From Acidobacteriota bacterium (lineage in GTDB: Bacteria > Acidobacteriota > Terriglobia > Bryobacterales > Bryobacteraceae), in assembly GCA_947470805.1 (NCBI GenBank), contig CANIVU010000015.1, forward strand, positions 1-64,000: 64,000 nucleotides of DNA. The letters are read 5' to 3'. How positions within the stretch are numbered: the first letter of the stretch is position 1; every line of letters starts with the position of its first letter. Below the pieces are notes generated by a model that searched no databases, was not told the DNA's origin, and saw nothing but the letters and a program-made list of their open reading frames with translations. A program made the translations under genes and the position numbers. Shown in pieces: positions 46,138 to 54,270 of the stretch.

Positions 46138-48030
46138 ATGCGAACTCTACTCCTTGCCGCCCTGGCAACGTTTTCCCTCCACGCACTCACCGAACCGCTC
46201 ACCGGTACCAAAGGAGCCCTGGCCTTCACCCGCAACGGCGAAGCCTGGATCATGAATACCGACGGCTCCAGCCAAACCCAACTCACCCAGCGCGGCGACG
46301 TCCGCCAAACCCGCGTCGCCAACGGCGTCGTCGCCTTCATCGGCGGCAATCGGATCTACGCCGCCCCCATCGCCGGCTTCACCCTGGCGGCCCCACCCAC
46401 GCCCGTCCCTAACACCGACGGCGTCCTTGAATTCGACCTCGCCCCGGACGCCTCCAAAGCCGTCCTCACCTACTTCGCCAACTCCAACACCACTCTCTTC
46501 ACCATCAACCTCGACGGCTCCGCGCTGACCCCCATCAACAGCGCAGGCCTCCATCAGTTCTCCGGCAACTGGGCCTCCAACGGCCTCATCTACTTCGGAC
46601 AAAGCTCCATCGGTAACGCCTTCAGCCAAACCGTCTACAGCATCCCCGAAAACGGCGTCAATAATCCCACCGTCGTCACCGGCTACTTCAGCCAGTTCCC
46701 CGCCCTCGGGGGCCCCTCCAACCGCATTGCGTTTCTCATGAACTTCCCCGTCAAAACCCTGCGTGTCGTCAACCAGGACGGCACCGGCGCCTTTGACGTC
46801 CCGGGCGTCGACGCCGGCGATGGCGGCACAATCGCCTACGACCTCGAGCAGGAGGTGATCTACTACCGCCGCTTCACCGAGATCCACCGCGTCAACGCCG
46901 ATGGCTCCAATCACCAACTCCTCACCCAAGGTGTCTGGGACGGCGTCGACTACGGCCGCGTCCCGTTCGACAATTCGGCCCCCGTGATCACCTCTTCCGT
47001 CACCGGCCTCCCCGGCCAGAACAACTGGTTCCGCGGCGACGTCACCGTCACCTGGACCGTCGCCGACGCCGAATCCGGCATCTCCTCCTCCTCCGGTTGC
47101 GCCCCGCAAACCATCACCGCCGAAACCCCTGGCGTGACGCTCACCTGTTCCGCAACCAATAATGCTGGGCTCACCACCACCCGCTCCGTCACCGTGAAGC
47201 TGGATCGCACCGCCCCCGTCCTCTCCGCCGTCCAATCCCCGCTGCCCAACGCGAACGGCTGGAACAACACCAATGTCACAGTGAACTTCGCCTGCCTCGA
47301 CGCGCTGTCCGGCCTCGCCTCGCTCGCCCCCAGCGTCGCCGTCCTCACCGCCGAAGGCGCCGGCCAATCCGCCGCCGCCTCCTGTACCGATCAGGCCGGC
47401 AACACCGCCACCACCGCCATCACCGGCATCAACATCGATAAGACCGCTCCCACGCTCACGAACCTCACCGCCACGCCCAACCCGGCCCGTGTCAACACCG
47501 CCATCACCCTCGCCGCCACCATGGCCGACCAGGGCGGCAGCGGCCTCGCTCCCGCCAACACCGCCGTGGCGCCATTCGCGACTGCCGGCATCTACAACCT
47601 CTGCCTGCAGGCTCGCGATCTGGCCGGCAACACCAGCCCCAACACCTGCATCGACGTGCCCGTCTACGACCCCGCCGCCGGCTATCTCAAAGGCGGCGGC
47701 AAAATTCAAACTCCCGCCGGCCGCGGCCAGTTTGAGTTTGAATCGGAGTACAGGAACGGAGCCGCCGTCCCCACCGGCCAACTCGAATACCAGACCGATA
47801 CGTTGAAGTTCAAAAGCAAGCAGTTCTCCTGGATGGTCATCACCGGCAATCAGGGTATCTTCACCGGCCAGGGAACGCTAAACGATGCCCCCGGCTACCG
47901 CTTTGAAATCACCGCCGTCGATGGTCCGGACCGTTTCCGTATCCGCATCTGGAACTCCGCCGGGTCACTGGTTTACGACACCGCGCCTCTCGCCGCCCTG
48001 CTCGAAGGCAACGTCGAGATCCGCCACTAG
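46138..48030 (+). CDS. Exported propeller/HYR-like protein with post-COAP-1-like end
   Basis: A 630-residue protein; the ATG at 46138 starts a signal peptide (MRTLLLAALATFSLHA). Residues ~25-270 look like a TolB-type propeller (W-I-M-N-T-D-G-S-S-Q-T-Q-L-T-Q, H-R-V-N-A-D-G-S-N-H-Q-L-L-T-Q). Residues ~280-520 carry Ig-like modules (A-P-V-I-T-S-S-V-T-G...W-T-V-A-D-A-E-S-G-I; D-R-T-A-P-V-L; D-K-T-A-P-T-L). The end (~525-630) has Y-L-K-G-G-G-K-I-Q, L-E-Y-Q-T-D-T-L-K-F-K-S, F-S-W-M-V-I-T-G and F-R-I-R-I-W-N, as in the post-COAP-1 domain. It is a probable surface or periplasmic binding protein. Confidence 0.8.
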   Translation: MRTLLLAALATFSLHALTEPLTGTKGALAFTRNGEAWIMNTDGSSQTQLTQRGDVRQTRVANGVVAFIGGNRIYAAPIAGFTLAAPPTPVPNTDGVLEFDLAPDASKAVLTYFANSNTTLFTINLDGSALTPINSAGLHQFSGNWASNGLIYFGQSSIGNAFSQTVYSIPENGVNNPTVVTGYFSQFPALGGPSNRIAFLMNFPVKTLRVVNQDGTGAFDVPGVDAGDGGTIAYDLEQEVIYYRRFTEIHRVNADGSNHQLLTQGVWDGVDYGRVPFDNSAPVITSSVTGLPGQNNWFRGDVTVTWTVADAESGISSSSGCAPQTITAETPGVTLTCSATNNAGLTTTRSVTVKLDRTAPVLSAVQSPLPNANGWNNTNVTVNFACLDALSGLASLAPSVAVLTAEGAGQSAAASCTDQAGNTATTAITGINIDKTAPTLTNLTATPNPARVNTAITLAATMADQGGSGLAPANTAVAPFATAGIYNLCLQARDLAGNTSPNTCIDVPVYDPAAGYLKGGGKIQTPAGRGQFEFESEYRNGAAVPTGQLEYQTDTLKFKSKQFSWMVITGNQGIFTGQGTLNDAPGYRFEITAVDGPDRFRIRIWNSAGSLVYDTAPLAALLEGNVEIRH

Positions 48031-48037
48031 CAACACC

Positions 48038-48073
48038 CCCACGCCATCATCCCGCCCGGGATAATGGCGTGGG
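48038..48073. terminator. Strong bidirectional terminator hairpin
   Basis: Near-perfect inverted repeat: CCCACGCCAT (48038-48047) pairs with ATGGCGTGGG (48064-48073), then one mismatch, then ATCCC/GGGAT around a GCCC loop. It sits between two convergent genes (stops at 48030 and 48082) and can serve both. Confidence 0.8.
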
Positions 48074-48081
48074 TAACATGC

Positions 48082-49704
48082 TTACTTCCCGGCCTCCGCT
48101 GTCCGCAGCGTCGGGTACTTGATCCCGAGCTGTTCCAAATAACTGCCGAACTTATCGGGGTTGTAGTACATCTCCTTCATCCGCGGCCGGAACTCGTCCA
48201 TGATCTTCTTGTTCAGCCACAGCGCGGGTTGATCGTCGGGCCGAAGGAACGTCTGATACTTCGTGTCCTTCGTCTGCACATTCCGGAAATAATCCCAGGC
48301 CGAGTTGACTAACTCCGGCTTGGTGATCAGATCGAGCAGCGTCATCGCCTGGGCCTTCGCTCCAGCGATCACGCCCTTGTGCGCGATCGGCGTGGCCATG
48401 GAAATGGCGTTGGCCCAGCTATGTCCGGGGCCTGCCTGAATGTTGGCCGGGTAGCGGAGCGTGATGGTGGGAACATTCCACGAGATATCGCCGATGTCGT
48501 CGGAGCCGCCGCCAGTGGGGCCAATGGAGCGTCCGCCCTCGCCGCCGGCCTCGGCATTCCCCGTCGGGCGCCGCAACTCGCCGACCTGCTCGGAGAGCCC
48601 GGTCACCGGGACCTTCAGTTCCCGCTGCAGCGCAACCGCCAACGCCTTATCGTCCTCCGACCACTGCGGGTAGCCCACTTTCTTGATGTTGGCGTGCATC
48701 GCCGCCGCGATGGGCGGGGAGAAGTGGCCGGCCCACGCCGTGCCCAGAACGCGCGAGGTGAACGTGGTATCGGTCATCAACGCGGCGCCCTTCGCCATGT
48801 TGTCGCCGACGCGCCAGAGGTCCATCACATGGCTATAATCGGCCTCGCGAAAGAAATACCAGACGGAGGCGTTCTGCGGCACCACATTCGGTTGGTCGCC
48901 CCCGTTGGTGATCACATAGTGCGACCGCTGCGCCAGCCGCAGATGTTCCCGCCGGAAGTTCCAGCCCACGTTCATCAACTCCACCGCGTCGAGCGCCGAC
49001 TTGCCCCGCCACGGCGCGCCCGCCGCATGCGCGCTCTCGCCCTTAAACTGGTACTCCACCGAGACCATGCCGTTCTGCCCGCCGGGCCCCGAAGAGACGT
49101 TGAAGTCCGAAGAAACGTGGGCAAACAACACCGCGTCGACGTCCTTGAAGGCCCCCGCACGCACGTAGTAGGCCTTCGTGCCGAGCTGCTCTTCCCCCAC
49201 GCCGGGCCACAGTTTGATCGTGCCCGGAAGGTTCTCCCGCTGCATAATCTCCTTCACCGCCAGCGCGGCGATGATGTTCAGCGGCATGCCGGAGTTGTGC
49301 CCTTCTCCGTGGCCGGGCGCGTAATCCAACATCGGGGCGCGGTAAGCAACACCAGGCTTTTGCGATGCCTGCGGAATGCAATCGATATCCGAACCGAGGG
49401 CGATGACGGGCTTGCCGCTCCCCCATGTGGCCATCCACGCGGTGGGGATACCGGCAATCCCGCGCTCGATTTTGAAGCCTTCTTTTTCCAGAATGCCGGT
49501 GAGGTACTTGCTGGTTTCGAACTCCTGGAAGCCGAGTTCGCCGAAGCTGAACACGGAATCGACCATGACCTGGGCTTGCTTGGACATGCGGTCGATGCGG
49601 CCGGTGAGGTCGGCCTTGATGGCAGCCTCCCGTTCGGGAGAGATTTTGGTTTGGCCGCAGACGAGGCAGGCAGAAATGAGGAGAAGGACAGCGGATCTGA
49701 TCAT
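48082..49704 (-). CDS. Exported M20-family amidohydrolase (AbgB-like)
   Basis: A 540-residue zinc amidohydrolase with a signal peptide (MIRSAVLLLISACLVCGQ). Features fit aminobenzoyl-glutamate-utilisation B/M20D: S-F-G-E-L-G-F-Q-E-F-E-T, I-A-L-G-S-D-I-D-C-I-P, G-H-G-E-G-H-N-S-G (His), G-V-G-E-E-Q-L-G (Glu pair), G-E-S-A-H-A-A-G-A-P-W-R-G-K (dimerisation-loop His) and G-G-S-D-D-I-G-D-I-S-W. It likely cleaves an N-acyl amino acid or dipeptide in the periplasm. Confidence 0.9.
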   Translation of the reverse strand: MIRSAVLLLISACLVCGQTKISPEREAAIKADLTGRIDRMSKQAQVMVDSVFSFGELGFQEFETSKYLTGILEKEGFKIERGIAGIPTAWMATWGSGKPVIALGSDIDCIPQASQKPGVAYRAPMLDYAPGHGEGHNSGMPLNIIAALAVKEIMQRENLPGTIKLWPGVGEEQLGTKAYYVRAGAFKDVDAVLFAHVSSDFNVSSGPGGQNGMVSVEYQFKGESAHAAGAPWRGKSALDAVELMNVGWNFRREHLRLAQRSHYVITNGGDQPNVVPQNASVWYFFREADYSHVMDLWRVGDNMAKGAALMTDTTFTSRVLGTAWAGHFSPPIAAAMHANIKKVGYPQWSEDDKALAVALQRELKVPVTGLSEQVGELRRPTGNAEAGGEGGRSIGPTGGGSDDIGDISWNVPTITLRYPANIQAGPGHSWANAISMATPIAHKGVIAGAKAQAMTLLDLITKPELVNSAWDYFRNVQTKDTKYQTFLRPDDQPALWLNKKIMDEFRPRMKEMYYNPDKFGSYLEQLGIKYPTLRTAEAGK

Positions 49705-49742
49705 GATGTGCTCCGGATGCAGATCAGGATAACAGCAGCGTC

Positions 49743-50633
49743 TTAAAACATTCGCCGGAACGCCAGCGCCTGCTGCTTCCAGAACCCCTCGCCATAATCC
49801 CGGCCGGTCAACTGATCGTCAATGCCGGTCGGGAGAAAGGCGTGCGTGAAGTTCGCCGTGCCGAACAGGATGTCCCACACCGGCAGCACGGAAGCAAAGT
49901 TGCACCCCATCACCCGCCCCGTATGCCCAATCCCAATGGCGTGGTGCACCCGGTGGAACAGCGGGCTCACAATCAACCGGTCCCCCAGCCACCCGAAGCT
50001 CAACTTCACGTTGGCGTGGGAAAAGCTCTCAATCGCCCCGGTCACCAGCGTCACCGTCAGGAACGCCGCCGGTGGCGCGCCCACTGCCAACCCGACCGCC
50101 GCCCGGCCCGCCGCGGCGATCAGTTGGCCCAGCAAATGCTCTCGCTCATCGGTCCAAAACGTCATCTGCCGCTGCGAATGATGCACCGCGTGCAGCGCCC
50201 ACCAGATGTGGAACCGGTGCTCCCACCGGTGCCGCCAGTAATCGGCAAAATCCAGAATCACCAGATACAAAAACAAGTTATCGAACGATGGCGGAATAAT
50301 GCCCGCCAGCCGGATTTCCGCGTTCACCCAGTCAAACGCAGGCGTCAGCACGATGAAGAAGAAAATCGGCAGAATCCCCAGTCGCGCCAGCAGTGTGTAG
50401 AACACGTCCACGCGCGTCGCCTTCCGGTCCTCCCACCGCTCCACCGGCAGCCACAACTCCAGCGGCCGGATCACAATCCACAGCGCCACCAGTTCCAACG
50501 CCCCCAGCAGAAACAGGTGCGTCCAGTCATAGGCCATCTCGTCGAAACTCATCCAGCCAAACCGGTACAGCGCCGGCTGCACAACCTGCTCAAACAGCCA
50601 CTGGTGCCACGCGTTGAACCACTCGGTAAACAA
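49743..50633 (-). CDS. Sterol desaturase/fatty-acid hydroxylase-family membrane protein
   Basis: A 296-residue membrane protein with His clusters of di-iron enzymes: D-Y-W-R-H-R-W-E-H-R, A-V-H-H-S and H-R-V-H-H-A, plus a late N-F-T-H-A-F-L-P-T-G. It is probably an O2-dependent hydroxylase of a lipid, carotenoid or sterol-like compound. The start is a TTG directly after the stop of the deacetylase gene, supported by a GGAGGA site about 9 nt upstream; the next ATG would lose the first helix. Confidence 0.85.
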   Translation of the reverse strand: MFTEWFNAWHQWLFEQVVQPALYRFGWMSFDEMAYDWTHLFLLGALELVALWIVIRPLELWLPVERWEDRKATRVDVFYTLLARLGILPIFFFIVLTPAFDWVNAEIRLAGIIPPSFDNLFLYLVILDFADYWRHRWEHRFHIWWALHAVHHSQRQMTFWTDEREHLLGQLIAAAGRAAVGLAVGAPPAAFLTVTLVTGAIESFSHANVKLSFGWLGDRLIVSPLFHRVHHAIGIGHTGRVMGCNFASVLPVWDILFGTANFTHAFLPTGIDDQLTGRDYGEGFWKQQALAFRRMF

Positions 50634-51368
50634 CTACTTCTTCCTCCGCTCCGGAATCGTGGCGAAGCAAAAACCCTTCGCTTTGAGTTGTGTCAACAGC
50701 GGGTCCAGCATCGGCCAATACGGGTCCTTCCGGCTCCAGATTCCCAGGTGCATCAGCAATATGTCGCCGTCCCGAATATCCCGAACCGCATTCCGCAGCA
50801 GCGTTGCGTTCGGGTACTTATCGGACGGCAATTCATCGCCCAGAAACCCCGCCGGGGACCAGCCGATATGCTCTTTATACCCGCAACTGGCCGCCGCCTT
50901 CAATGCTAATGGCGTCGTCTTCCCGCCCGGTGCGCGCCAGATGCCGTCGTACCCGCGGCCCGTCAACTGCCGGAATACATCCTCGGATTTCTTCAGCTCA
51001 CGGCAAACCCCGGCGCGGTCCAGTAACTCCCGCTTCCCGTTCTTGCCCACATAGGCCACCTGCCCGCCCGCCACGTCGCCCCGGAAGTAGTGGTGCCGGA
51101 ACGTGTGCGAACCAAACGCGTGCCCATCGGCCACCAGCGATTTCCAGAACGGCGCCCAGGACGGGTCCATCGACATATCCTCTCGCGTCGTCTTTTCATT
51201 GGCGACGAAGAACGTGGCCTTCACGTGGTGCTTCCGCAGCACCGCCGCAATCTCCTCGGCCGGGCCCATGGACCCGGTGTCGATCGTCAGGTACAGCGTC
51301 TTCTCGCACCCGGCCGCCAGCAGCAGCCCGCTACTTGCGAGGCGCGTGAGAAGAGAGATAAATCCCAT
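50634..51368 (-). CDS. Polysaccharide deacetylase-family lipoprotein
   Basis: A 244-residue protein with a lipobox (L-L-L-A-A-G-C). NodB-fold motifs: Y-L-T-I-D-T-G (the usual second Asp of D-D is T), S-H-T-F-R-H-H (metal His), W-R-A-P-G-G-K-T and I-L-L-M-H-L-G. It likely removes acetyl groups from a polysaccharide outside the cytoplasm. The D-D to D-T change at motif 1 could lower activity. Its start overlaps the YVTN-propeller gene by 38 nt. Confidence 0.85.
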   Translation of the reverse strand: MGFISLLTRLASSGLLLAAGCEKTLYLTIDTGSMGPAEEIAAVLRKHHVKATFFVANEKTTREDMSMDPSWAPFWKSLVADGHAFGSHTFRHHYFRGDVAGGQVAYVGKNGKRELLDRAGVCRELKKSEDVFRQLTGRGYDGIWRAPGGKTTPLALKAAASCGYKEHIGWSPAGFLGDELPSDKYPNATLLRNAVRDIRDGDILLMHLGIWSRKDPYWPMLDPLLTQLKAKGFCFATIPERRKK

Positions 51369-52278
51369 GAGGTGAGCGTCCTACCGGGATCTGCTTGACG
51401 ATCGTCTTGGTCTGCAGATCCAGAATTGAAACCTTCCGCGCCCAGCGCGATGTCATCCACAAATACCGCTGGTCGCTGGTCACGTCCATGCAGTCCGGCC
51501 CGCCCGGCGCCGGGTAGGAATCGACAACTTCCAGCGTCTCCATATTGATCTTCGAAATCGTGTTCTCCGCGCGATTGGACAGGAACACATGCTTCCCATC
51601 GCCCAGGCGGACGAAGTTATGCGCGCCCTTGCCGGTGAAGATCTTCTTCACCCGCTTCTTCGTGCGCCAATCGATCACGTCCACATAGTTCTCGCCCAAA
51701 ATCCCAATCAGCAGATACTTCCCATCCGGCGTAATTAGGATGCCCGCCGGCTGCTTGCCGGTTGTTAGCTTCCAGAGGATAGTCTGCGTCTCCAGGTCGA
51801 TCGCCGCCAATTGATTGGTGTCCTGCAGCGTTATGAACACTGTCTTCGAATCCGGCGAATAGGCCAGGTGCGACGGCGCCTTCGGCAGCGACAGCCGCTT
51901 CACGATTTGAAAATTATCGGGCTTGTAGATGTCCACCCGGTTCAGCCGCAGCGAGACGGAAACGAACCACTTCTTGTCCGGCGAATAGCCGATCTGATAG
52001 GGGTCGGAGATGTTCTTTACTTTGTTCTTGATCTCGCCCGTGGTCCGGTCCAGGAAGACCAGTTCGTTGGAGGCGGCGTTGGCGATGATGATGAACTTAT
52101 CGTCGGGCGTCGCCATCAGGTGATGCGGCTCTTTGCCGATCGCGACGCGCTTGGTTTCGCGCTGGGTGTTGGCGTCGATCAGCGAAAGGGTTTCATCCCC
52201 GGAGTTCAGTACGATGGCGATTCCAGGAGCAGCGGCGAGAGAGAAGGAAAGCAGAAGTCCGAAACAGAAGTAGTGCAT
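51331..52278 (-). CDS. Exported YVTN/YncE-like beta-propeller protein
   Basis: A 315-residue protein with a signal peptide (MHYFCFGLLLSFSLAAA). Repeated blades show the D-x-x-T/L and P-D-x-K/Y patterns: L-S-L-I-D-A-N-T-Q, S-P-D-K-K-W-F-V, S-P-D-S-K-T-V-F, T-P-D-G-K-Y-L-L, V-I-D-W-R-T-K-K. About seven blades fit the length. Such propellers usually bind proteins or cell-surface ligands; no catalytic site is expected. Confidence 0.85.
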   Translation of the reverse strand: MHYFCFGLLLSFSLAAAPGIAIVLNSGDETLSLIDANTQRETKRVAIGKEPHHLMATPDDKFIIIANAASNELVFLDRTTGEIKNKVKNISDPYQIGYSPDKKWFVSVSLRLNRVDIYKPDNFQIVKRLSLPKAPSHLAYSPDSKTVFITLQDTNQLAAIDLETQTILWKLTTGKQPAGILITPDGKYLLIGILGENYVDVIDWRTKKRVKKIFTGKGAHNFVRLGDGKHVFLSNRAENTISKINMETLEVVDSYPAPGGPDCMDVTSDQRYLWMTSRWARKVSILDLQTKTIVKQIPVGRSPHGIYLSSHAPRK

Positions 52279-52389
52279 TTTGTTTTCGAGCCACGGGGCT
52301 CTTCCTCACCGTACCAGAATCCGCCGCCGGGGACTAGCGGGGGGACTGGCATAGGGCAAAACTCCGCCCGGGTGTATTACCATTGAAAG

Positions 52390-52872
52390 ATGTCACCTTG
52401 GACCGACAGGGTGAGTCGCCTGGTTCTAGGAGCTGTGCTAACCGCCTGTACTGTGGGTGTGGTTCATGCGGATCCGGCGGCTTCCTCATGCGACATGGAC
52501 ACCCGATGCGTGGCGTTGCGTAACTTCTTTTTGCGCTACGAAAGCCCGCTTCACAATTTGGCGCACGTTTTCCTCCGCGCCGCCGACGCACACAAGATCG
52601 ACTGGCGTCTGCTCCCGGCTCTTTCCATCGTGGAAACCGGCGGTGGGAAAAGCGGCACGCCGTCGAACGTTTTCGGTTGGAATTCCGGCCGTACCCGATT
52701 CGCCAACGTCGAAGCGGGCATTCTCTTCGTCGCCAGCCGTTTCGCCGAATCGCCGATCTACGCCGGCCGGACCGCCATCGGCATCCTGCAGAAGTACAAT
52801 CCGGCGCGCAAGTCCTATCCGCCACGGGTTACCAAGTACATGCTGGAGATCGCCCCGCACCCGGTGGAATGA
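52390..52872 (+). CDS. Exported glucosaminidase/lytic-transglycosylase-like protein
   Basis: A 160-residue protein with a signal peptide ending near V-V-H-A-D. The core has I-D-W-R-L-L-P-A-L-S-I-V-E-T-G-G-G-K, where the Glu is in the position of the catalytic acid, followed by N-V-F-G-W-N-S-G-R-T-R-F, V-A-S-R-F-A-E-S-P-I-Y and L-Q-K-Y-N-P-A. These are typical of glucosaminidase-like peptidoglycan hydrolases. It ends 80 bp before the peptide gene; a link is possible but not shown. Confidence 0.78.
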   Translation: MSPWTDRVSRLVLGAVLTACTVGVVHADPAASSCDMDTRCVALRNFFLRYESPLHNLAHVFLRAADAHKIDWRLLPALSIVETGGGKSGTPSNVFGWNSGRTRFANVEAGILFVASRFAESPIYAGRTAIGILQKYNPARKSYPPRVTKYMLEIAPHPVE

Positions 52873-52952
52873 TTTTTTCGCTGGAGTGATACGAAATCCG
52901 TTTCTGTTCCGTTCGTCCTAGGGAAGGCACTCACTTCCTGGAGAAAACGAAC

Positions 52953-53249
52953 ATGAAACTGAAAACCTCCCTCAAAGCCGGCTACAAAGCCTGCACCCGT
53001 ACCGACGGCACCTGCACGGATTCGAACCACAACCAAGCCACAGCGCTGCGCCTGAAGACCTCCCTCAAAGCCGGAATTAAGGTCTGCACGCGCACCGACG
53101 GCACCTGTGCTGACTCCAACCACAACCAGGCCACCGCGCTTCGCCTGAAAACCTCCCTGAAAGCCGGTATCAAAGTCTGCACCCGAACGGACGGCACCTG
53201 TATGGAATCCAACCACAACCAGACCCGCTACTCCCCCACAAAAAAGTAA
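52953..53249 (+). CDS. Small repeat peptide with three Cys-containing units
   Basis: A 98-residue product without signal peptide: a two-residue start, three 31-residue units, then a short tail (S-P-T-K-K). Each unit reads L-K-T-S-L-K-A-G, two or three residues, C-T-R-T-D-G-T-C, two variable residues, S-N-H-N-Q. A ggag site lies about 9 nt before the ATG. Most differences between the units are synonymous (see findings), so the peptide is under selection. It could be a multi-unit precursor, a metal-binding protein or a secreted repeat protein. No modifying enzyme is next to it. It overlaps the convergent DUF3592 gene by 22 nt. Confidence 0.8.
   Translation: MKLKTSLKAGYKACTRTDGTCTDSNHNQATALRLKTSLKAGIKVCTRTDGTCADSNHNQATALRLKTSLKAGIKVCTRTDGTCMESNHNQTRYSPTKK
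52959..53237 (+). repeat. Three exact-length 93-bp coding repeats
   Basis: Units start at 52959, 53052 and 53145, all 93 bp apart and in frame. Conserved at protein level over 24-28 residues, variable at third codon positions. The third unit diverges after N-H-N-Q. Confidence 0.95.
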
Positions 53250-53731
53250 ACCACCGTCGCCGCCACCACCGGTACCAAACTCAATCCCAGCAGCACCACC
53301 GTCAACCACATCCCCACAAAACTCTGCTCCCCCGGCCCAGCCAGCAACACGTTGCTCGCCGGATTTCCCGGGTCGTAGAAAACCCGCACTGCAGCCCCCG
53401 CCACAAATCGCCCCGCCACCTCCCGCTGCGCCTGCTCCGAACTGGAATCTCCCTCCACCCCAAGCCGTACCCGGTCCCCCGTCCACTCCCTACCACCCAC
53501 CTCGAACCGGTACCGCACCTCCGCCGAATAGCTCACGCTTCGCTGATTATTCGTCACCTCCCGCTCCACCGTACTCGAAACAATCGTCCCCACCGCCGCC
53601 GGCCAACCCGCGCTCGCCTTGGCATTCCAATACACCGGAACCCCCAGCCACAACCCGCGCACAAACACAACGCAGAAGCCCCCAAAGACCAAATAAATCG
53701 CCAGTAATCCCCACCACGGAATCAGTCTCAT
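53228..53731 (-). CDS. DUF3592-family membrane protein
   Basis: A 167-residue protein with an N-terminal (L-L-A-I-Y-L-V-F-G-G-F-C-V-V-F) and a C-terminal transmembrane segment (L-T-V-V-L-L-G-L-S-L-V-P-V-V). The middle has V-G-T-I-V-S-S-T-V, Y-R-F-E-V-G-G-R-E-W-T-G-D-R-V and A-V-R-V-F-Y-D-P-G-N-P-A-S-N, the DUF3592 pattern. ATG at 53731 preferred; GTG at 53740 possible. It is the second family member here, clearly diverged from the one at 3985-4425. Confidence 0.78.
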   Translation of the reverse strand: MRLIPWWGLLAIYLVFGGFCVVFVRGLWLGVPVYWNAKASAGWPAAVGTIVSSTVEREVTNNQRSVSYSAEVRYRFEVGGREWTGDRVRLGVEGDSSSEQAQREVAGRFVAGAAVRVFYDPGNPASNVLLAGPGEQSFVGMWLTVVLLGLSLVPVVAATVVYFFVGE

Positions 53732-53757
53732 CCCGCTCACGATACCCTAAATAGACG

Positions 53758-54267
53758 ATGTTCGCGATCCGCCTCCTCACCGCCGCCGACGCGCCCGCCT
53801 TCTGGAACCTCCGCCTGGAGGCCCTCTCCGCCGTCCCCGAAGCCTTCGGCGAATCCGCCGCCGAGCACGCCAAAACCACCGTCGATGCCGTCGCCCAGCG
53901 CCTGGCCAACTCCACCCCAGCCAACTTTGTCGTCGGCTCGTTCGACGATTCCGGCCTCGCCGGCACCGCCGGTTACTACCGCGACACCCGCGAAAAGCGC
54001 CGCCACAAAGGCCACGTCTGGGGCATGTACGTAGCCCCGCGCCTCCGCGGCCAAGGGGCAGGGAAGTCCCTCCTTGCCGAACTCATCCGCCTCGCCAAAA
54101 CCGATCCCAATCTCCGCACCATCCTCCTCTCCGTCTCCGAAACCCAGCCCGTCGCCCGCCGCCTCTATGAATCGATGGGCTTCGTCCACTACGGCACCGA
54201 ACCGGTCGCCCTCCGCGTCGGCGATCGCGACCTCGCCGAGGAATTTCTGGCCCTCCGGCTATACTGA
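53758..54267 (+). CDS. GNAT-family N-acetyltransferase
   Basis: A 169-residue protein with the acetyl-CoA-binding core V-W-G-M-Y-V-A-P-R-L-R-G-Q-G-A-G-K-S-L-L, followed by L-S-V-S-E-T-Q-P-V-A-R-R-L-Y-E-S-M-G-F. The N-terminus (I-R-L-L-T-A-A-D-A-P-A-F-W-N-L-R-L-E-A-L) is typical. The acceptor amine is unknown. It ends 3 bp before the permease gene. Confidence 0.92.
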   Translation: MFAIRLLTAADAPAFWNLRLEALSAVPEAFGESAAEHAKTTVDAVAQRLANSTPANFVVGSFDDSGLAGTAGYYRDTREKRRHKGHVWGMYVAPRLRGQGAGKSLLAELIRLAKTDPNLRTILLSVSETQPVARRLYESMGFVHYGTEPVALRVGDRDLAEEFLALRLY

Positions 54268-54270
54268 CTC

